This document shows positions 52,245-60,936 of a DNA stretch of 64,000 nt, in pieces. A model generated the notes under the pieces. That model saw nothing but the letters and a program-made list of their open reading frames with translations. It was not told the DNA's origin and did not search any database. The DNA is from Paenibacillus radicis (ex Gao et al. 2016) (GTDB taxonomy: Bacteria > Bacillota > Bacilli > Paenibacillales > Paenibacillaceae), in the NCBI RefSeq assembly GCF_014641555.1, contig NZ_BMHY01000007.1, forward strand, positions 63,813 to 127,812, given 5' to 3'. Made by a program: the position numbers and the translations under genes. The number at the start of each line of letters is the position of its first letter. The stretch's first letter is position 1.

Positions 52245-52577
52245 TCAACTGCAGGGAACGCCGTTTATGTAGTAGCTGTCTTCTCTATACACCCGAAAGG
52301 CGATTTCGGAATCGGCAATACCGATCTCCTGCAGCCTTGCCGTAACGGCCTCCGCCACACGGTCTCTAACAGCCTGTCCCCGTTCAAACCAGCCAATTTC
52401 CACAAACGGATAGCTGGCATCGCTGCTGCTTCCGCCATACACGGATATGGTCTGCAGCACATCCATCGTAAAATTATCGGTTCCGCAGTCACAAATAGCG
52501 GCCAGATCGGCAGCGAGTGCCTCGCCTACGGTCAGCAGTTTGTCGGCGGGAACGCCTCTGAAAGTCAATTGCGGCAT
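52245..52577 (-). CDS. DUF1904-family protein
   Basis: 110 residues from ATG 52577 after AAAAGGAGGG. MPQLTFRGVPADKLLTVGEALAADLAAICDC, DNFTMDVLQT, YPFVEIGWFERGQAVRDRVAEAVTARLQ fit DUF1904, a small tautomerase-like (MIF/4-OT-type) fold. The N-terminal Pro2 is present, but an enzymatic role is unproven. Confidence 0.8.
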   Translation of the reverse strand: MPQLTFRGVPADKLLTVGEALAADLAAICDCGTDNFTMDVLQTISVYGGSSSDASYPFVEIGWFERGQAVRDRVAEAVTARLQEIGIADSEIAFRVYREDSYYINGVPCS

Positions 52578-52778
52578 GCTGAATGCCCTCCTTTTCAATC
52601 CTGTGTAATCAAACCTTGACTCCCCTAGAATACTGTATTTGCGCCATTGGCGAAAGAGACGAAGGCAGGTTAGCGGTGCAAACCATACAGGGCAACCTCC
52701 CAATCATGCACGCATTGCCTTCCGCAGAGAGAAAATCTCCGCTACCCTCTCAAATGCCCCCGCCCATTCTAAAAGACA
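52578..52778. other. Intergenic stretch without a supported gene
   Basis: About 200 bases upstream of the DUF1904 gene. They probably contain its promoter. No open frame with a ribosome site was found. Confidence 0.5.
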
Positions 52779-52973
52779 ATCAAAATGCAAATGTACATTT
52801 AGATTAGCCTCAAAATGCCCAAAATAGCATTCAAAATGCAAAAGTACATTTGAAATCGCTCCATTTCGCCATATCGGCTCTTTTTTAGCCAATCAGCCTG
52901 CACATTTACATTTTGATGCGAGAAATCGCCGATATAGCGCAGTACAACCTGTATTTTTACATTTTGATTCGAA
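52779..52973. repeat. ~195-bp element of two direct and two inverted motif copies (copy B)
   Basis: Direct motif copies (TCAAAATGCAAAtGTACATTT) start at about 52780 and 52830, and inverted copies (TTTACATTTTGAT) end at about 52916 and 52968. The pair spacing is about 51 bases, matching copy A at 27787-27978 in order and length. A partial extra TCAAAATG occurs at 52810. Inner sequence differs from copy A while the motif arms are kept, which suggests the arms are what is selected or mobile. Confidence 0.8.
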
Positions 52974-53455
52974 GCTGTCGGCAGTTTGCACACATGGGGA
53001 GAGCGGAGCGATTTGAGTTCATGATGACTTTTCGCAGGTTCTCTCCATCAACTTATCGCGTATGCGAATAGACAGATGGAATCAAGAACGGCAGCATGAA
53101 CCAAAGCGCGCAGCGACCCCGTCTCTTGATTAGAAGCTGGCGGCAGTTTGCTCGCATGGGGAGAGCGGAGCGATTTGAGTTCATGATGACTTTTCGCAGG
53201 TTCTCTCCATCAACTTATCGCGTATGCGAATAGACAGATGGAATCAAGAACGGCAGCATGAACCAAAGCGCGCAGCGACCCTTTTATTTGGCTCGAAGAT
53301 GGCGGCAGTTTGCTCGTATGGGGAGAGCGGAGCGATTTGAGTTCATGATGACTTTTCGCAGGTTCTATCCATCACCCTATCGCGAAGGCGAATAGATAGA
53401 TGGAATCAAGAACGGCAGCATGAACCAAAGCGCGCAGCGACCCCGCTTTATGGCG
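52964..53455. repeat. Three tandem 162-bp repeats
   Basis: The block GCAGTTTGC...ATGGGGAGAGCGG starts at 52981, 53143 and 53305, a constant period of 162. Units 1 and 2 are nearly identical; unit 3 has several substitutions and a shorter end. A degenerate fourth start, GCAAATTGC, follows at 53456. Each unit holds a 25-codon ATG frame (for example 52994-53071) without a ribosome site. The first unit abuts the inverted-repeat element at 52779-52973. Confidence 0.9.
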
Positions 53456-53598
53456 GCAAATTGCGTGCAGTTCCGCTGCTTTAGCCCACCCCAAATTATT
53501 TTTTTGTAAAAAACAGCTTGTCTGATGAGAGTTTTTATGACAACATAATCATGCCATTATTCTGACTTATCAGAAAACGTCGAGAGGGGTCCCTAACA

Positions 53599-54474
53599 AT
53601 GACTACGATCAGAGGCGGAGATATTCCGAGAGAAAAAGTAAGATTGGCAAAGCATTATCCCTTGTTTATCGGGGATACGATTGGCGTCGAAAGCTACTAT
53701 CAGAAGCTTCATTGGCATGATGTGCTCGAAATTAATCTGATCAAATCCGGCACGGGTTATTACATCATTAACGGCCGTCAATTTGAATTTCAGCAGGGCG
53801 ATATTTTGCTCATTAACTCCAATGATTTGCACTGCGCCTATGAAACGAAGGACCTCGTAATGCTCGTCATTTCCTTTGACCCTTCCTGGCTGATCAGCAG
53901 CTTGCGGCTTGATCCCGAAATATTAAGTCCGTACCGGGAAATGGGCGTTAACTTTACCAACCTGCTGGACCGCCAACATCCGCGTATTCATAAGCTGCGC
54001 TCGTTGCTGCTGGAGCTGCAAGAGGAGCATACGAACGGCCTGCGATCGCACACGACGATCGTTTATTCGCTGCTGCTCCGGTTTCTTGCTACCATTAACC
54101 GCGAGTTCCGAATCGAGGCTGCTGCAGGTGCGGCTAACCAGATCAGCGAGCGTCAGCTGGATAAAATGCGCTATGTCATTATCGAAATGGAACGCAATTT
54201 CGCCCACAATTGGACGCTTGCGGAGCTTGCTGCGCTCGTCTACCTCAGCCCTTCCCGCTTCAGTGATATTTTCAAACGCGCCGTCGGGATGCCCCCGCTT
54301 CTATACCTCATCCACATTCGTCTGGAGAGCGCAATCGGCATGCTCGAAAACAATCAAATGAAGATTACCGACATTGCTCTTGAATGCGGTTTCAGAACGT
54401 TATCCAATTTCAACCGGCTGTTCAAAAAGCATATTGGCGCCTCTCCGAAGGAGTCCAGACGTCTGCAAGGCTAA
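53599..54474 (+). CDS. AraC-family transcriptional regulator
   Basis: 291 residues, nine bases after GAGAGGGG. The N-terminal cupin sensor is WHDVLEINLIKSGTGYYIINGRQFEFQQGDILLINSNDLH (read in parts). The C-terminal double helix-turn-helix is WTLAELAALVYLSPSRFSDIFKRAVGMPPLLYL and MKITDIALECGFRTLSNFNRLFKKHIGASPKESR. It lies just ahead of the LplBCA-type operon on the same strand and most likely activates it in response to the imported sugar. Confidence 0.93.
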   Translation: MTTIRGGDIPREKVRLAKHYPLFIGDTIGVESYYQKLHWHDVLEINLIKSGTGYYIINGRQFEFQQGDILLINSNDLHCAYETKDLVMLVISFDPSWLISSLRLDPEILSPYREMGVNFTNLLDRQHPRIHKLRSLLLELQEEHTNGLRSHTTIVYSLLLRFLATINREFRIEAAAGAANQISERQLDKMRYVIIEMERNFAHNWTLAELAALVYLSPSRFSDIFKRAVGMPPLLYLIHIRLESAIGMLENNQMKITDIALECGFRTLSNFNRLFKKHIGASPKESRRLQG

Positions 54475-54549
54475 TACCAGTAAGATTGTGTCAGTTTCTA
54501 ACGGTTTAGGCGAAGAATGTCCCGGAAAGAGAAGCTACAATAAGGAGGT

Positions 54550-54576
54550 AAGAAGTTGCGAAGGACGTAACTTCTT
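54550..54576. promoter_or_regulatory. Inverted repeat upstream of the sugar importer operon
   Basis: AAGAAGTT (54550-54557) and AACTTCTT (54569-54576) are perfect 8-base inverted arms separated by 11 bases, between the AraC-type regulator and the first permease gene. With no T-run it is better read as an operator or mRNA hairpin than a terminator. Confidence 0.4.
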
Positions 54577-54628
54577 CATGTGATAAAAGATGACGTAAAG
54601 TTGACTTTTCGCAAAAGAGGGGGATGCG

Positions 54629-55582
54629 ATGCCGCAAATTCGATTGCACGCAGAAAAACAGACGTATAGAAGGCAAAGTCTTCTGATCCGAATCGTCAAG
54701 CAATGGGATATTCAGCTTATGGTCGTACCGGGATTGCTGCTTGTCTTGCTGTTCTGCTACGTTCCGATGTACGGCGTGCTGATGTCTTTCCAGGATTACA
54801 GTTTGTTTAAAGGGTTTATGAACAGTCCTTGGGTCGGGTTCAAGCATTTTGAAATGTTTTTCAATGCACCGGAGTTTTGGAATGTTATGCGCAACACGCT
54901 CGTGATCAGCTTGCTGAAGCTGGGGGTCGGCTTTCCGGCACCCATCCTGCTGGCGCTTATGCTTAACGAGGTGGGCAGCAGGCACTTCAAACGGCTTGTG
55001 CAAACGATCAGCTACTTGCCTCACTTCCTGTCTTGGGTCATAGTGTCGGGCTTTGTTATCTCCATGTTGTCCACGGACAACGGCAGCGTGAACATGCTGC
55101 TGCAAAGCCTGCATCTGATCAAGGATCCAATTAACTTTCTCGTGGAGCCCCGATATTTCTGGTCGATTCTCGTCACGACGGGGGTTTGGAAGGAAATCGG
55201 TTTCGCATCGATCGTTTACCTGGCGGCCATCGCGGGCATTAATCCGCATTTGTACGAGGCAGCTTCTATTGACGGTGCGAGCAGAATCCGGCAAATCTTT
55301 TCCATCACCGTGCCTTCGATCATGCCCGTTATCGTCGTCTTCTCGATACTGGCTATCGGCAACCTGCTGAACGCCGGCTTCGACGATATTTTGCTGCTTG
55401 CGGGCAATCCCGGCCTGCGGGAAGTAAGCGAGGTGCTTGATACTTATGTGTACCGGGTTGGGGTTCAAAATTCCAGGTACTCGTATGCGACAGCCGCCGG
55501 ACTATTCAAAGCGTTGATCAGCGTTGCATTGCTGGCTGGCGCAAACTATGCGGCCCGCAAATCGGGCAACAGCTTATGGTAG
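54629..55582 (+). CDS. LplB-type sugar ABC transporter permease
   Basis: 317 residues with six membrane helices. QLMVVPGLLLVLLFCYVPMYGVLMSFQDYSLFKGF is the LplB-type N-terminus. The ATPase-contact loop is YEAASIDGASRIRQIFSITVPSIMPVIVV. RVGVQNSRYSYATAAGLFKALIS near the end is typical of Paenibacillus sugar importers. It forms the channel with the next gene's product. No ATPase gene is in the operon, so a shared MsmX-type ATPase elsewhere is expected. Confidence 0.9.
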   Translation: MPQIRLHAEKQTYRRQSLLIRIVKQWDIQLMVVPGLLLVLLFCYVPMYGVLMSFQDYSLFKGFMNSPWVGFKHFEMFFNAPEFWNVMRNTLVISLLKLGVGFPAPILLALMLNEVGSRHFKRLVQTISYLPHFLSWVIVSGFVISMLSTDNGSVNMLLQSLHLIKDPINFLVEPRYFWSILVTTGVWKEIGFASIVYLAAIAGINPHLYEAASIDGASRIRQIFSITVPSIMPVIVVFSILAIGNLLNAGFDDILLLAGNPGLREVSEVLDTYVYRVGVQNSRYSYATAAGLFKALISVALLAGANYAARKSGNSLW

Positions 55583-55603
55583 CGGGAAGGAGCGTGCAAG
55601 GCG

Positions 55604-56497
55604 ATGAGATTGTCGACCGGAGACCGGTTATTCATCGGAATTAACTACACGCTGCTGTTCGTATTGGGCTTTGCGGCTCTGTACCCGTTTTGGAACGCAG
55701 CGGTCATTTCATTCAATAACGGCAGCGACACGATGCTTGGCGGCATTACGTTCTGGCCTAGAGCTTTCACGCTCGAGAACTACGAGGTCGTCTTTAAGGA
55801 CAAACGGCTGGTGGACGGCTTCATCATATCGGTGCTGCGTACGGTCTTGGGCACAGTCGTCTCCATTGCGGGAACGGCGCTTCTGGCTTACGGCATGACA
55901 AAAAGAAAGCTGATCGGCAGAAAAGTATATATGGTGCTCTGTATCATCACGATGTATTTTAGCGGCGGCTTAATTCCCAGCTATTTGCTCATTCAGAAGC
56001 TTGGTTTGATGAACTCCTTTTGGGTGATGGTCGTTCCCGGCATTATCAGTGTGTGGAATATGATTATTTTCCGGACGTTCTTCATCGGCATCCCGCAGGG
56101 GCTGGAGGAGTCGGCACAGATCGACGGTTCGTCCAACTGGGGCATCTTTTTCCGCATCATTTTGCCGCTGTCCGGTCCGGTTATCGCGACGCTTTCACTA
56201 TTTACCGCGGTCTATCACTGGAATGACTGGTTTGCACCGAGCATTTACATTTCGAACGTCGATTTGCTGCCGATTCAGACGAAGCTTCAGCAGATACTGA
56301 ACTCAAACATTATGCTGGAACAGATGCAGAATATGGACTCGGCTGCGCAAGGCAGATTGAATCAAATGAAAGCGGTTACGACCAAATCGCTGTCGATGGC
56401 TACGATGATGGTGGCAACTGTACCGATTTTGCTTGTATATCCATTTGTTCAGAAATATTTCGTCAAGGGCGTATTGATTGGGTCGCTTAAAGAGTAG
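55604..56497 (+). CDS. LplC-type sugar ABC transporter permease
   Basis: 297 residues, six membrane helices. FIGINYTLLFVLGFAALYPFWNAAVISFNN opens the protein, FSGGLIPSYLLIQKLGLMNSFW lies in the middle, and the EAA-type loop is LEESAQIDGSSNWGIFFRIILPLSGPVIATL. YPFVQKYFVKGVLIGSLKE is the standard CUT1 permease end. Pairs with the LplB-like protein. Confidence 0.92.
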   Translation: MRLSTGDRLFIGINYTLLFVLGFAALYPFWNAAVISFNNGSDTMLGGITFWPRAFTLENYEVVFKDKRLVDGFIISVLRTVLGTVVSIAGTALLAYGMTKRKLIGRKVYMVLCIITMYFSGGLIPSYLLIQKLGLMNSFWVMVVPGIISVWNMIIFRTFFIGIPQGLEESAQIDGSSNWGIFFRIILPLSGPVIATLSLFTAVYHWNDWFAPSIYISNVDLLPIQTKLQQILNSNIMLEQMQNMDSAAQGRLNQMKAVTTKSLSMATMMVATVPILLVYPFVQKYFVKGVLIGSLKE

Positions 56498-56550
56498 CCG
56501 CAGGTTTAAGGCAAATGCCTTTAACCATAAAAAGCATGGGGGGATAATGC

Positions 56551-58212
56551 ATGAAAAGGATGAATAAAGCATTTCTTTCAGCACTGTCAGTCACACTGGT
56601 CATCGTAGCCGCTTTAACAGGTTGTTCGAATGCGGACAACAACAGTAAGCCAGGAACAGATAAGGGTGGCAACGGGGGCAATACAGGCACGGAGCAAGCA
56701 GGCGGAGCCTATGAGCTCGGCAAGGAGCCGCTCGAGTTTTCGTTCTACGGCCATTATGACTGGTATACCATGCCAACTTGGGGCGAGGATCTGGCGACCA
56801 AATGGATTAAAGACAATAAAAAGGTGAACGTCGTGCCGATTAGCTCAGGCGGCGCTGCCAAAAACAAGCTGAGCACGATGATCGTGTCGCAGAAGCTGCC
56901 GGACGTCATCTGGATGGAACGCGGACCGGATGTGGAGAAGCTTCGTTCCGAAGGGATGCTCGTTGCTTTTGACGATTATTTGGATAAATATCCGAATTTG
57001 AAAAAATGGGCGGGCGATTCAACGATCGATATGCTCAGATCGCCGGACGGCAAGCTGTATCAGTTCCCGAACTGGTATACGACGCAGCCTAACGGCAACG
57101 CGGGTTATCTGGTAAACAAAAAGATTTATGAGGAGCTTGGATCGCCAAGCCTGGAAACGACCGATGACCTTTATGCTTACCTGAATCAAGTGAAAGCGAA
57201 ATATCCGGATGTTGTTCCGCTTGAGCTGGGCCAGCTGGCTGCCGGAATGGACGTAATGGTATCGGCATTCGCCGAGAACCGTCCGTATACGTTCAATCAG
57301 ATGATTGCTGTACCAAATGGCGACAAGCTTACTTCGCTGTTTGCAGATCCGGTGTACCGTGAGCTGCTGCAATTTACGAATAAATTATACCGGGAAAAGC
57401 TTATCTCGCAGGATACATTTACGCAAAAGCTGGAGCAGGTCGAGCAAAAAGTTGTTACAGGGAAAATCGCTGTCTATGCTGCTTCCAGTCCGACGGAGTT
57501 TGGATCGAAAGGCAATTCGCAGCTTAAATCGCAAGATCCGAATGCCGGTTATATTATGGTGTGGCCTGTACATAAGGCCGGCCTGGACAAAAACAAAATA
57601 TTCCCTGGCGACTATAAGCAGCTGGGCTGGAACGTCAACGTCATTACGAAATCAGCTAAAAATCCGGAAGCGATCTTTGCTTTCCTCGACTGGTTCACAG
57701 GTCCAGAAGGGCAGCGCACCATTATGTGGGGTCCGGAAGGCTTGTACTGGGATGGGGTAGATGCAGAGGATGCGCCGCTGTTTACGGATAAATTCGTGAA
57801 CGACCCGAAAGGCCGTGACGAGCTGATGAATTCCACCGTCAACTTCCAATGGAACGGCAACACGGTGTATGTCGACAACTCCAAGACGAAATTCGAAATG
57901 ACGCTGCCGGAGGACAAGCGGAATTGGGAGACGTATTGGCAGTCTACGATTACTTGGAAAACCCAATTCAATACGACGGAATATGTCAATCTTGATCCAG
58001 CGGGCGATTCCGCGGAAGGCATTATCGCGCAAAACATTTTATCCATCTACGAGCAAACCAGAGCGAAGGCGGTCATGAACGCAAATTCGGAAGCAGAGGT
58101 TCTGTCTATCCTGGACAAAGCCGAGAACGATGCCCAGAAAGCGGGCTATGAAAAGCTCCTCGCATTCAAAACGGAAAAGTGGCAAGAGAATAAAGCGAAG
58201 CTTAACAAATAA
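56551..58212 (+). CDS. LplA-type sugar-binding lipoprotein
   Basis: 553 residues. ALSVTLVIVAALTGCSNAD is a lipoprotein signal (lipobox LTGC), followed by a Gly/Asn/Thr linker. The body is the large extracellular-binding type that goes with LplB/LplC: VIWMERGPDVEKLRSEGMLVAFDDYLDKYPNL, YQFPNWYTTQPNGNAGYLVNKKIYEELG, MVWPVHKAGLDKNK and FTGPEGQRTIMWGPEGLYWDG. It captures the substrate outside the cell. By neighbourhood the ligand is a beta-linked oligosaccharide or glycoside. Confidence 0.9.
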   Translation: MKRMNKAFLSALSVTLVIVAALTGCSNADNNSKPGTDKGGNGGNTGTEQAGGAYELGKEPLEFSFYGHYDWYTMPTWGEDLATKWIKDNKKVNVVPISSGGAAKNKLSTMIVSQKLPDVIWMERGPDVEKLRSEGMLVAFDDYLDKYPNLKKWAGDSTIDMLRSPDGKLYQFPNWYTTQPNGNAGYLVNKKIYEELGSPSLETTDDLYAYLNQVKAKYPDVVPLELGQLAAGMDVMVSAFAENRPYTFNQMIAVPNGDKLTSLFADPVYRELLQFTNKLYREKLISQDTFTQKLEQVEQKVVTGKIAVYAASSPTEFGSKGNSQLKSQDPNAGYIMVWPVHKAGLDKNKIFPGDYKQLGWNVNVITKSAKNPEAIFAFLDWFTGPEGQRTIMWGPEGLYWDGVDAEDAPLFTDKFVNDPKGRDELMNSTVNFQWNGNTVYVDNSKTKFEMTLPEDKRNWETYWQSTITWKTQFNTTEYVNLDPAGDSAEGIIAQNILSIYEQTRAKAVMNANSEAEVLSILDKAENDAQKAGYEKLLAFKTEKWQENKAKLNK

Positions 58213-58246
58213 AGCGCAGCAGACAGAAGCATAGATAAGGGCTAAC

Positions 58247-58308
58247 GGGACCGGTCATCGCAACCCTGCAACTGCCGGAAGGGCGGCAGCCGGGAGCAGG
58301 CTGGTCCC
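58247..58308 (+). other. Three-tier RNA hairpin between binding-protein and kinase genes
   Basis: Nested arms: GGGACC (58247-58252) with GGTCCC (58303-58308), CCTGC (58265-58269) with GCAGG (58296-58300) and CTGCC (58272-58276) with GGCAG (58285-58289). No T-run follows. It could protect the 3' end of the abundant binding-protein transcript and lower expression of the downstream kinase and glycosidase. Confidence 0.55.
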
Positions 58309-58340
58309 TGTGTCTAGTAATTATATGGGAGAGATCATAT

Positions 58341-59336
58341 TTGACTTACTACCTTGGTGTAGACGGCGGTGGAAGCAAGACAATTGCCGTCGTGACGGAT
58401 GAAGCGGGACGCATTGTCGGGATGGGTAAAAGCGGGTGCGGCAATCATCAGTTGGGAGTGGCGCTTGCTGACCGCAGCATTAGGGAGGCGGTGCAGGAGG
58501 CATTGACGCAAGCAAAGCTCAAAGCCGAAGCTATCGATTTCGCCTTGTTTGGACTAGCAGGTGCTGACCGGGAGGAAGATTATCGTATTTTGCGGCCGAT
58601 GGTTGCAGCGATGGGATTTGCCCGCCACGACGTCGTCTGTGATACGGTGATTGGCCTTCGTGCAGGAACGCGGCAGTCGAGCGGCGTTGTCGTCATTTGC
58701 GGAAGCGGTACGAATAGCTACGGCGTAAATACGCGGGGCGATGAATTGCAATGCGGCGGCTTTGGTTATCTATTTGGCGATTTTGGCGGGGGCGGCGAAT
58801 TGGCCGTAGAAGTGTTCCGCACCGTTATCCGGGCATGGGAGGGCAGAGAACAGCCGACGGCTTTAACGGCTCTGACGCTTGAAGCTTTGGGTTATGAGGA
58901 AGTAGAGACGATGTTCTCCGCATATTTGGACGGAGGAAGCCGAAGCGTCCCGAATACGCTTGCGAAACTGCTCTTTGATGCGGCGGACCGCGATGAGGCA
59001 GCACGGCGAATTTTGCAGCGGCAGGGCGTTGAGCTGGGACTAACGGCAAGCACCGTCATCCGACGGTTGGGCATGGAGCAGGATGTGTTTGATCTGGTTA
59101 TGGTGGGCAGCTTGCTTACGCGTGCTGACAGCCGCTTTATCGTTCCGTATATCGAGCAGATCGTGAAAGAGACGGCTCCGGGCTGCAGCCTGAAGGTGCT
59201 GGAGATGGAGCCGGCCGCCGGAGCGATTCTGCTGGCGATGGAGCGAAGCGGGAAGCAGATCGAAGCTGTTGTCTACGATCATTTAAAAGCCGACTTGGCA
59301 ATCGAAGGGAGACAGACACAATGGGTACACGACTAA
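58341..59336 (+). CDS. BadF/BadG-type sugar kinase (N-acetylglucosamine-kinase family)
   Basis: 331 residues from TTG after GGGAGAG. ASKHA-fold ATPase: phosphate-1 motif YLGVDGGGSKTIAVV, LFGLAGADREEDY, phosphate-2 VVVICGSGTNSYGVN and GFGYLFGDFGGGGELAVE; the adenosine motif region is LVMVGSLLTRAD. The family includes GlcNAc and glucosamine kinases. Here it lies between the importer and a GH4 enzyme that needs a 6-phosphorylated substrate, so it may phosphorylate the imported glycoside. It overlaps the GH4 gene by 16 bases. Confidence 0.85.
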   Translation: MTYYLGVDGGGSKTIAVVTDEAGRIVGMGKSGCGNHQLGVALADRSIREAVQEALTQAKLKAEAIDFALFGLAGADREEDYRILRPMVAAMGFARHDVVCDTVIGLRAGTRQSSGVVVICGSGTNSYGVNTRGDELQCGGFGYLFGDFGGGGELAVEVFRTVIRAWEGREQPTALTALTLEALGYEEVETMFSAYLDGGSRSVPNTLAKLLFDAADRDEAARRILQRQGVELGLTASTVIRRLGMEQDVFDLVMVGSLLTRADSRFIVPYIEQIVKETAPGCSLKVLEMEPAAGAILLAMERSGKQIEAVVYDHLKADLAIEGRQTQWVHD

Positions 59337-60625
59337 AGGTTGCCGTCATCGGAGGCGGTTCGTCTTATACACCGGAATTAATAGAAGGCTTTATTACGAA
59401 TTATGAATCTTTTCCAGTAACGGAAATCGCTCTCGTCGATATAGATGCAGGCAGCCATAAGCTGTCTATTGTGGGGAGTCTGGCGCAGCGTATGGTGGAG
59501 AAATCCGGACTGCCGATTAAGGTAACGTTGACGATGGACCGGCGGGCGGCGTTGACCGGCGCTCATTTCGTATCGACCCAGATGCGGATTGGCTTGCTGG
59601 AAGCGCGCGGCTGGGATGAGACGATTCCGTTGAAGTACGGGATGATCGGGCAGGAGACGACTGGTGCGGGCGGCATGATGAAGGCGCTTCGCACGATACC
59701 GGTACTGCTGGACATCTGCAAGGATATGGAGGAGCTTTGCCCTGATGCGTGGCTGCTTAACTTCACCAACCCAGCAGGCATGGTAACGGAGGCTATTCAT
59801 AAGCATTCCTCGATTAAATCAATCGGCCTATGCAATTCTCCGATCGCGGCGTACAAATGGCTCTCTGGTTTGTATGGGGTGCCTGTTGAACGCATTTCCT
59901 GTGAATTTGCGGGCCTCAACCATTTGCACTGGATTAGCCGCATTACAGTCGACGGTGAATCCAAGCTGGAAGAGCTGCTCGGGAGCCGCAGCGGCTACAC
60001 TGCCGCTAATGTGCCGCAGTCCGCATGGAACGAGAGCTTAATTAAGTCACTCGGCGCGATTCCCTCTTATTACTTGAAATACTTCTATTTGCACCGCGAG
60101 ATGCTGGAGGAGCAGCAAGCGCTGGCAGCTAAAGGCGAGTCACGGGCTGAAACGGTCAAGCGGCTGGAGGACGAGCTGTTCGAAATTTATAAAAATCCGG
60201 AGCTGGCCGAGAAGCCGAAGCAGTTGGAGCAGCGTGGTGGGGCTTACTATTCCGAGGCTGCGGTCAAGCTGATGAAATCGCTCTACAACGATACCGGCGA
60301 TATTCAGACGTTGAATGTGAGCAACGGCGACATTCTCGACTTCCTGCCAGAAGATGCTTGCATTGAAGTGAATTGCATCGTGACGAAAGACGGCCCTATC
60401 CCGCAGCAGGTGGAGACGGTGCCGCCAGCCGTGAAAGGCCTTATTCATGCGGTGAAAACGTATGAGCAGTTAGCGATTGAAGCGGCCGTCACGGGCAGCC
60501 GGGATACGGCTCTGCTTGCCTTAACGAACCATCCGCTGATCGATTCGGTGAATGCAGCCGAGCGTATGCTGGATGAGATGCTGGAGCGGAATAAAGCTTA
60601 CTTGCCGCAGTTTTTCCGTTCTTAA
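59321..60625 (+). CDS. GH4 6-phospho-beta-glucosidase-like enzyme
   Basis: 434 residues. NAD-binding start KVAVIGGGSSYTPELIEGFI; VSTQMRIGLLEARGWDETIPLKYGMIGQETTGAGG is the GH4 signature region; WLLNFTNPAGMVTEA, the metal-binding Cys in SIGLCNSPIAAYKWL and the His in EFAGLNHLHWISRI are all present. GH4 enzymes use NAD and Mn for redox-assisted elimination and require 6-phospho glycosides. Beta specificity follows from the CNSP type motif and overall similarity, and is not proven. Confidence 0.9.
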   Translation: MGTRLKVAVIGGGSSYTPELIEGFITNYESFPVTEIALVDIDAGSHKLSIVGSLAQRMVEKSGLPIKVTLTMDRRAALTGAHFVSTQMRIGLLEARGWDETIPLKYGMIGQETTGAGGMMKALRTIPVLLDICKDMEELCPDAWLLNFTNPAGMVTEAIHKHSSIKSIGLCNSPIAAYKWLSGLYGVPVERISCEFAGLNHLHWISRITVDGESKLEELLGSRSGYTAANVPQSAWNESLIKSLGAIPSYYLKYFYLHREMLEEQQALAAKGESRAETVKRLEDELFEIYKNPELAEKPKQLEQRGGAYYSEAAVKLMKSLYNDTGDIQTLNVSNGDILDFLPEDACIEVNCIVTKDGPIPQQVETVPPAVKGLIHAVKTYEQLAIEAAVTGSRDTALLALTNHPLIDSVNAAERMLDEMLERNKAYLPQFFRS

Positions 60626-60635
60626 GACGATACAG

Positions 60636-60659
60636 AAGCCCCCGTTTACAGGGGCTTTT
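60636..60659 (+). terminator. Terminator after the GH4 gene
   Basis: AAGCCCC-CGTTTACA-GGGGCTTTT, eleven bases after the stop codon. Confidence 0.88.
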
Positions 60660-60695
60660 GTGTCGTTTGCAGGTTTGAATGTTCAACCAATTTTT

Positions 60696-60747
60696 AAAGG
60701 CTTTCTGTCAGGGATGTGCGGCGCCCCGGCAGAGAGCCTTTTTCTTT
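60696..60747 (+). terminator. Second tandem terminator
   Basis: AAAGGCTTTCTGTC pairs with GGCAGAGAGCCTTT (two G-U type pairs), followed by TTCTTT. It lies 37 bases after the first terminator and reinforces it. The rest of 60626-60936 holds no supported gene. Confidence 0.75.
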
Positions 60748-60889
60748 AGATGCCGCAGAAGGGACAACTGCTGCAAGCAGCATTCGTTATGAGCCAAGCA
60801 CGAATCGATATTATTTATTTTTCAATAGAAAAGCTCTATTAGCCGAATGGCTGTCTGCAATGATAAACTCGTTTCAATATTAAAGTCGA

Positions 60890-60910
60890 CAAAACCAATA
60901 GGAATTATAA
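60890..60910 (+). promoter_or_regulatory. Possible CymR-type operator
   Basis: ACAAAACCAATAGGAATTATAA at about 60890-60910 shares ACC...ATAGGAATT with the leader of the sulfate transporter operon (34646-34669). It lies 27 bases before the monooxygenase start, fitting a repressor site in a short leader. The assignment is inference. Confidence 0.35.
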
Positions 60911-60936
60911 AAATTACATTTTGGGAGGCATTCATC

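Noticed and set aside
52994..53071. Small protein encoded in each 162-bp unit (25 codons)
   Set aside because: None of the three copies has a ribosome binding site, and the conserved length follows from the copies being recent duplicates.
52964..53455. CRISPR array in the repeat region
   Set aside because: The repeats are 162 bases long and contiguous, with no short repeat/unique spacer alternation and no cas genes nearby.
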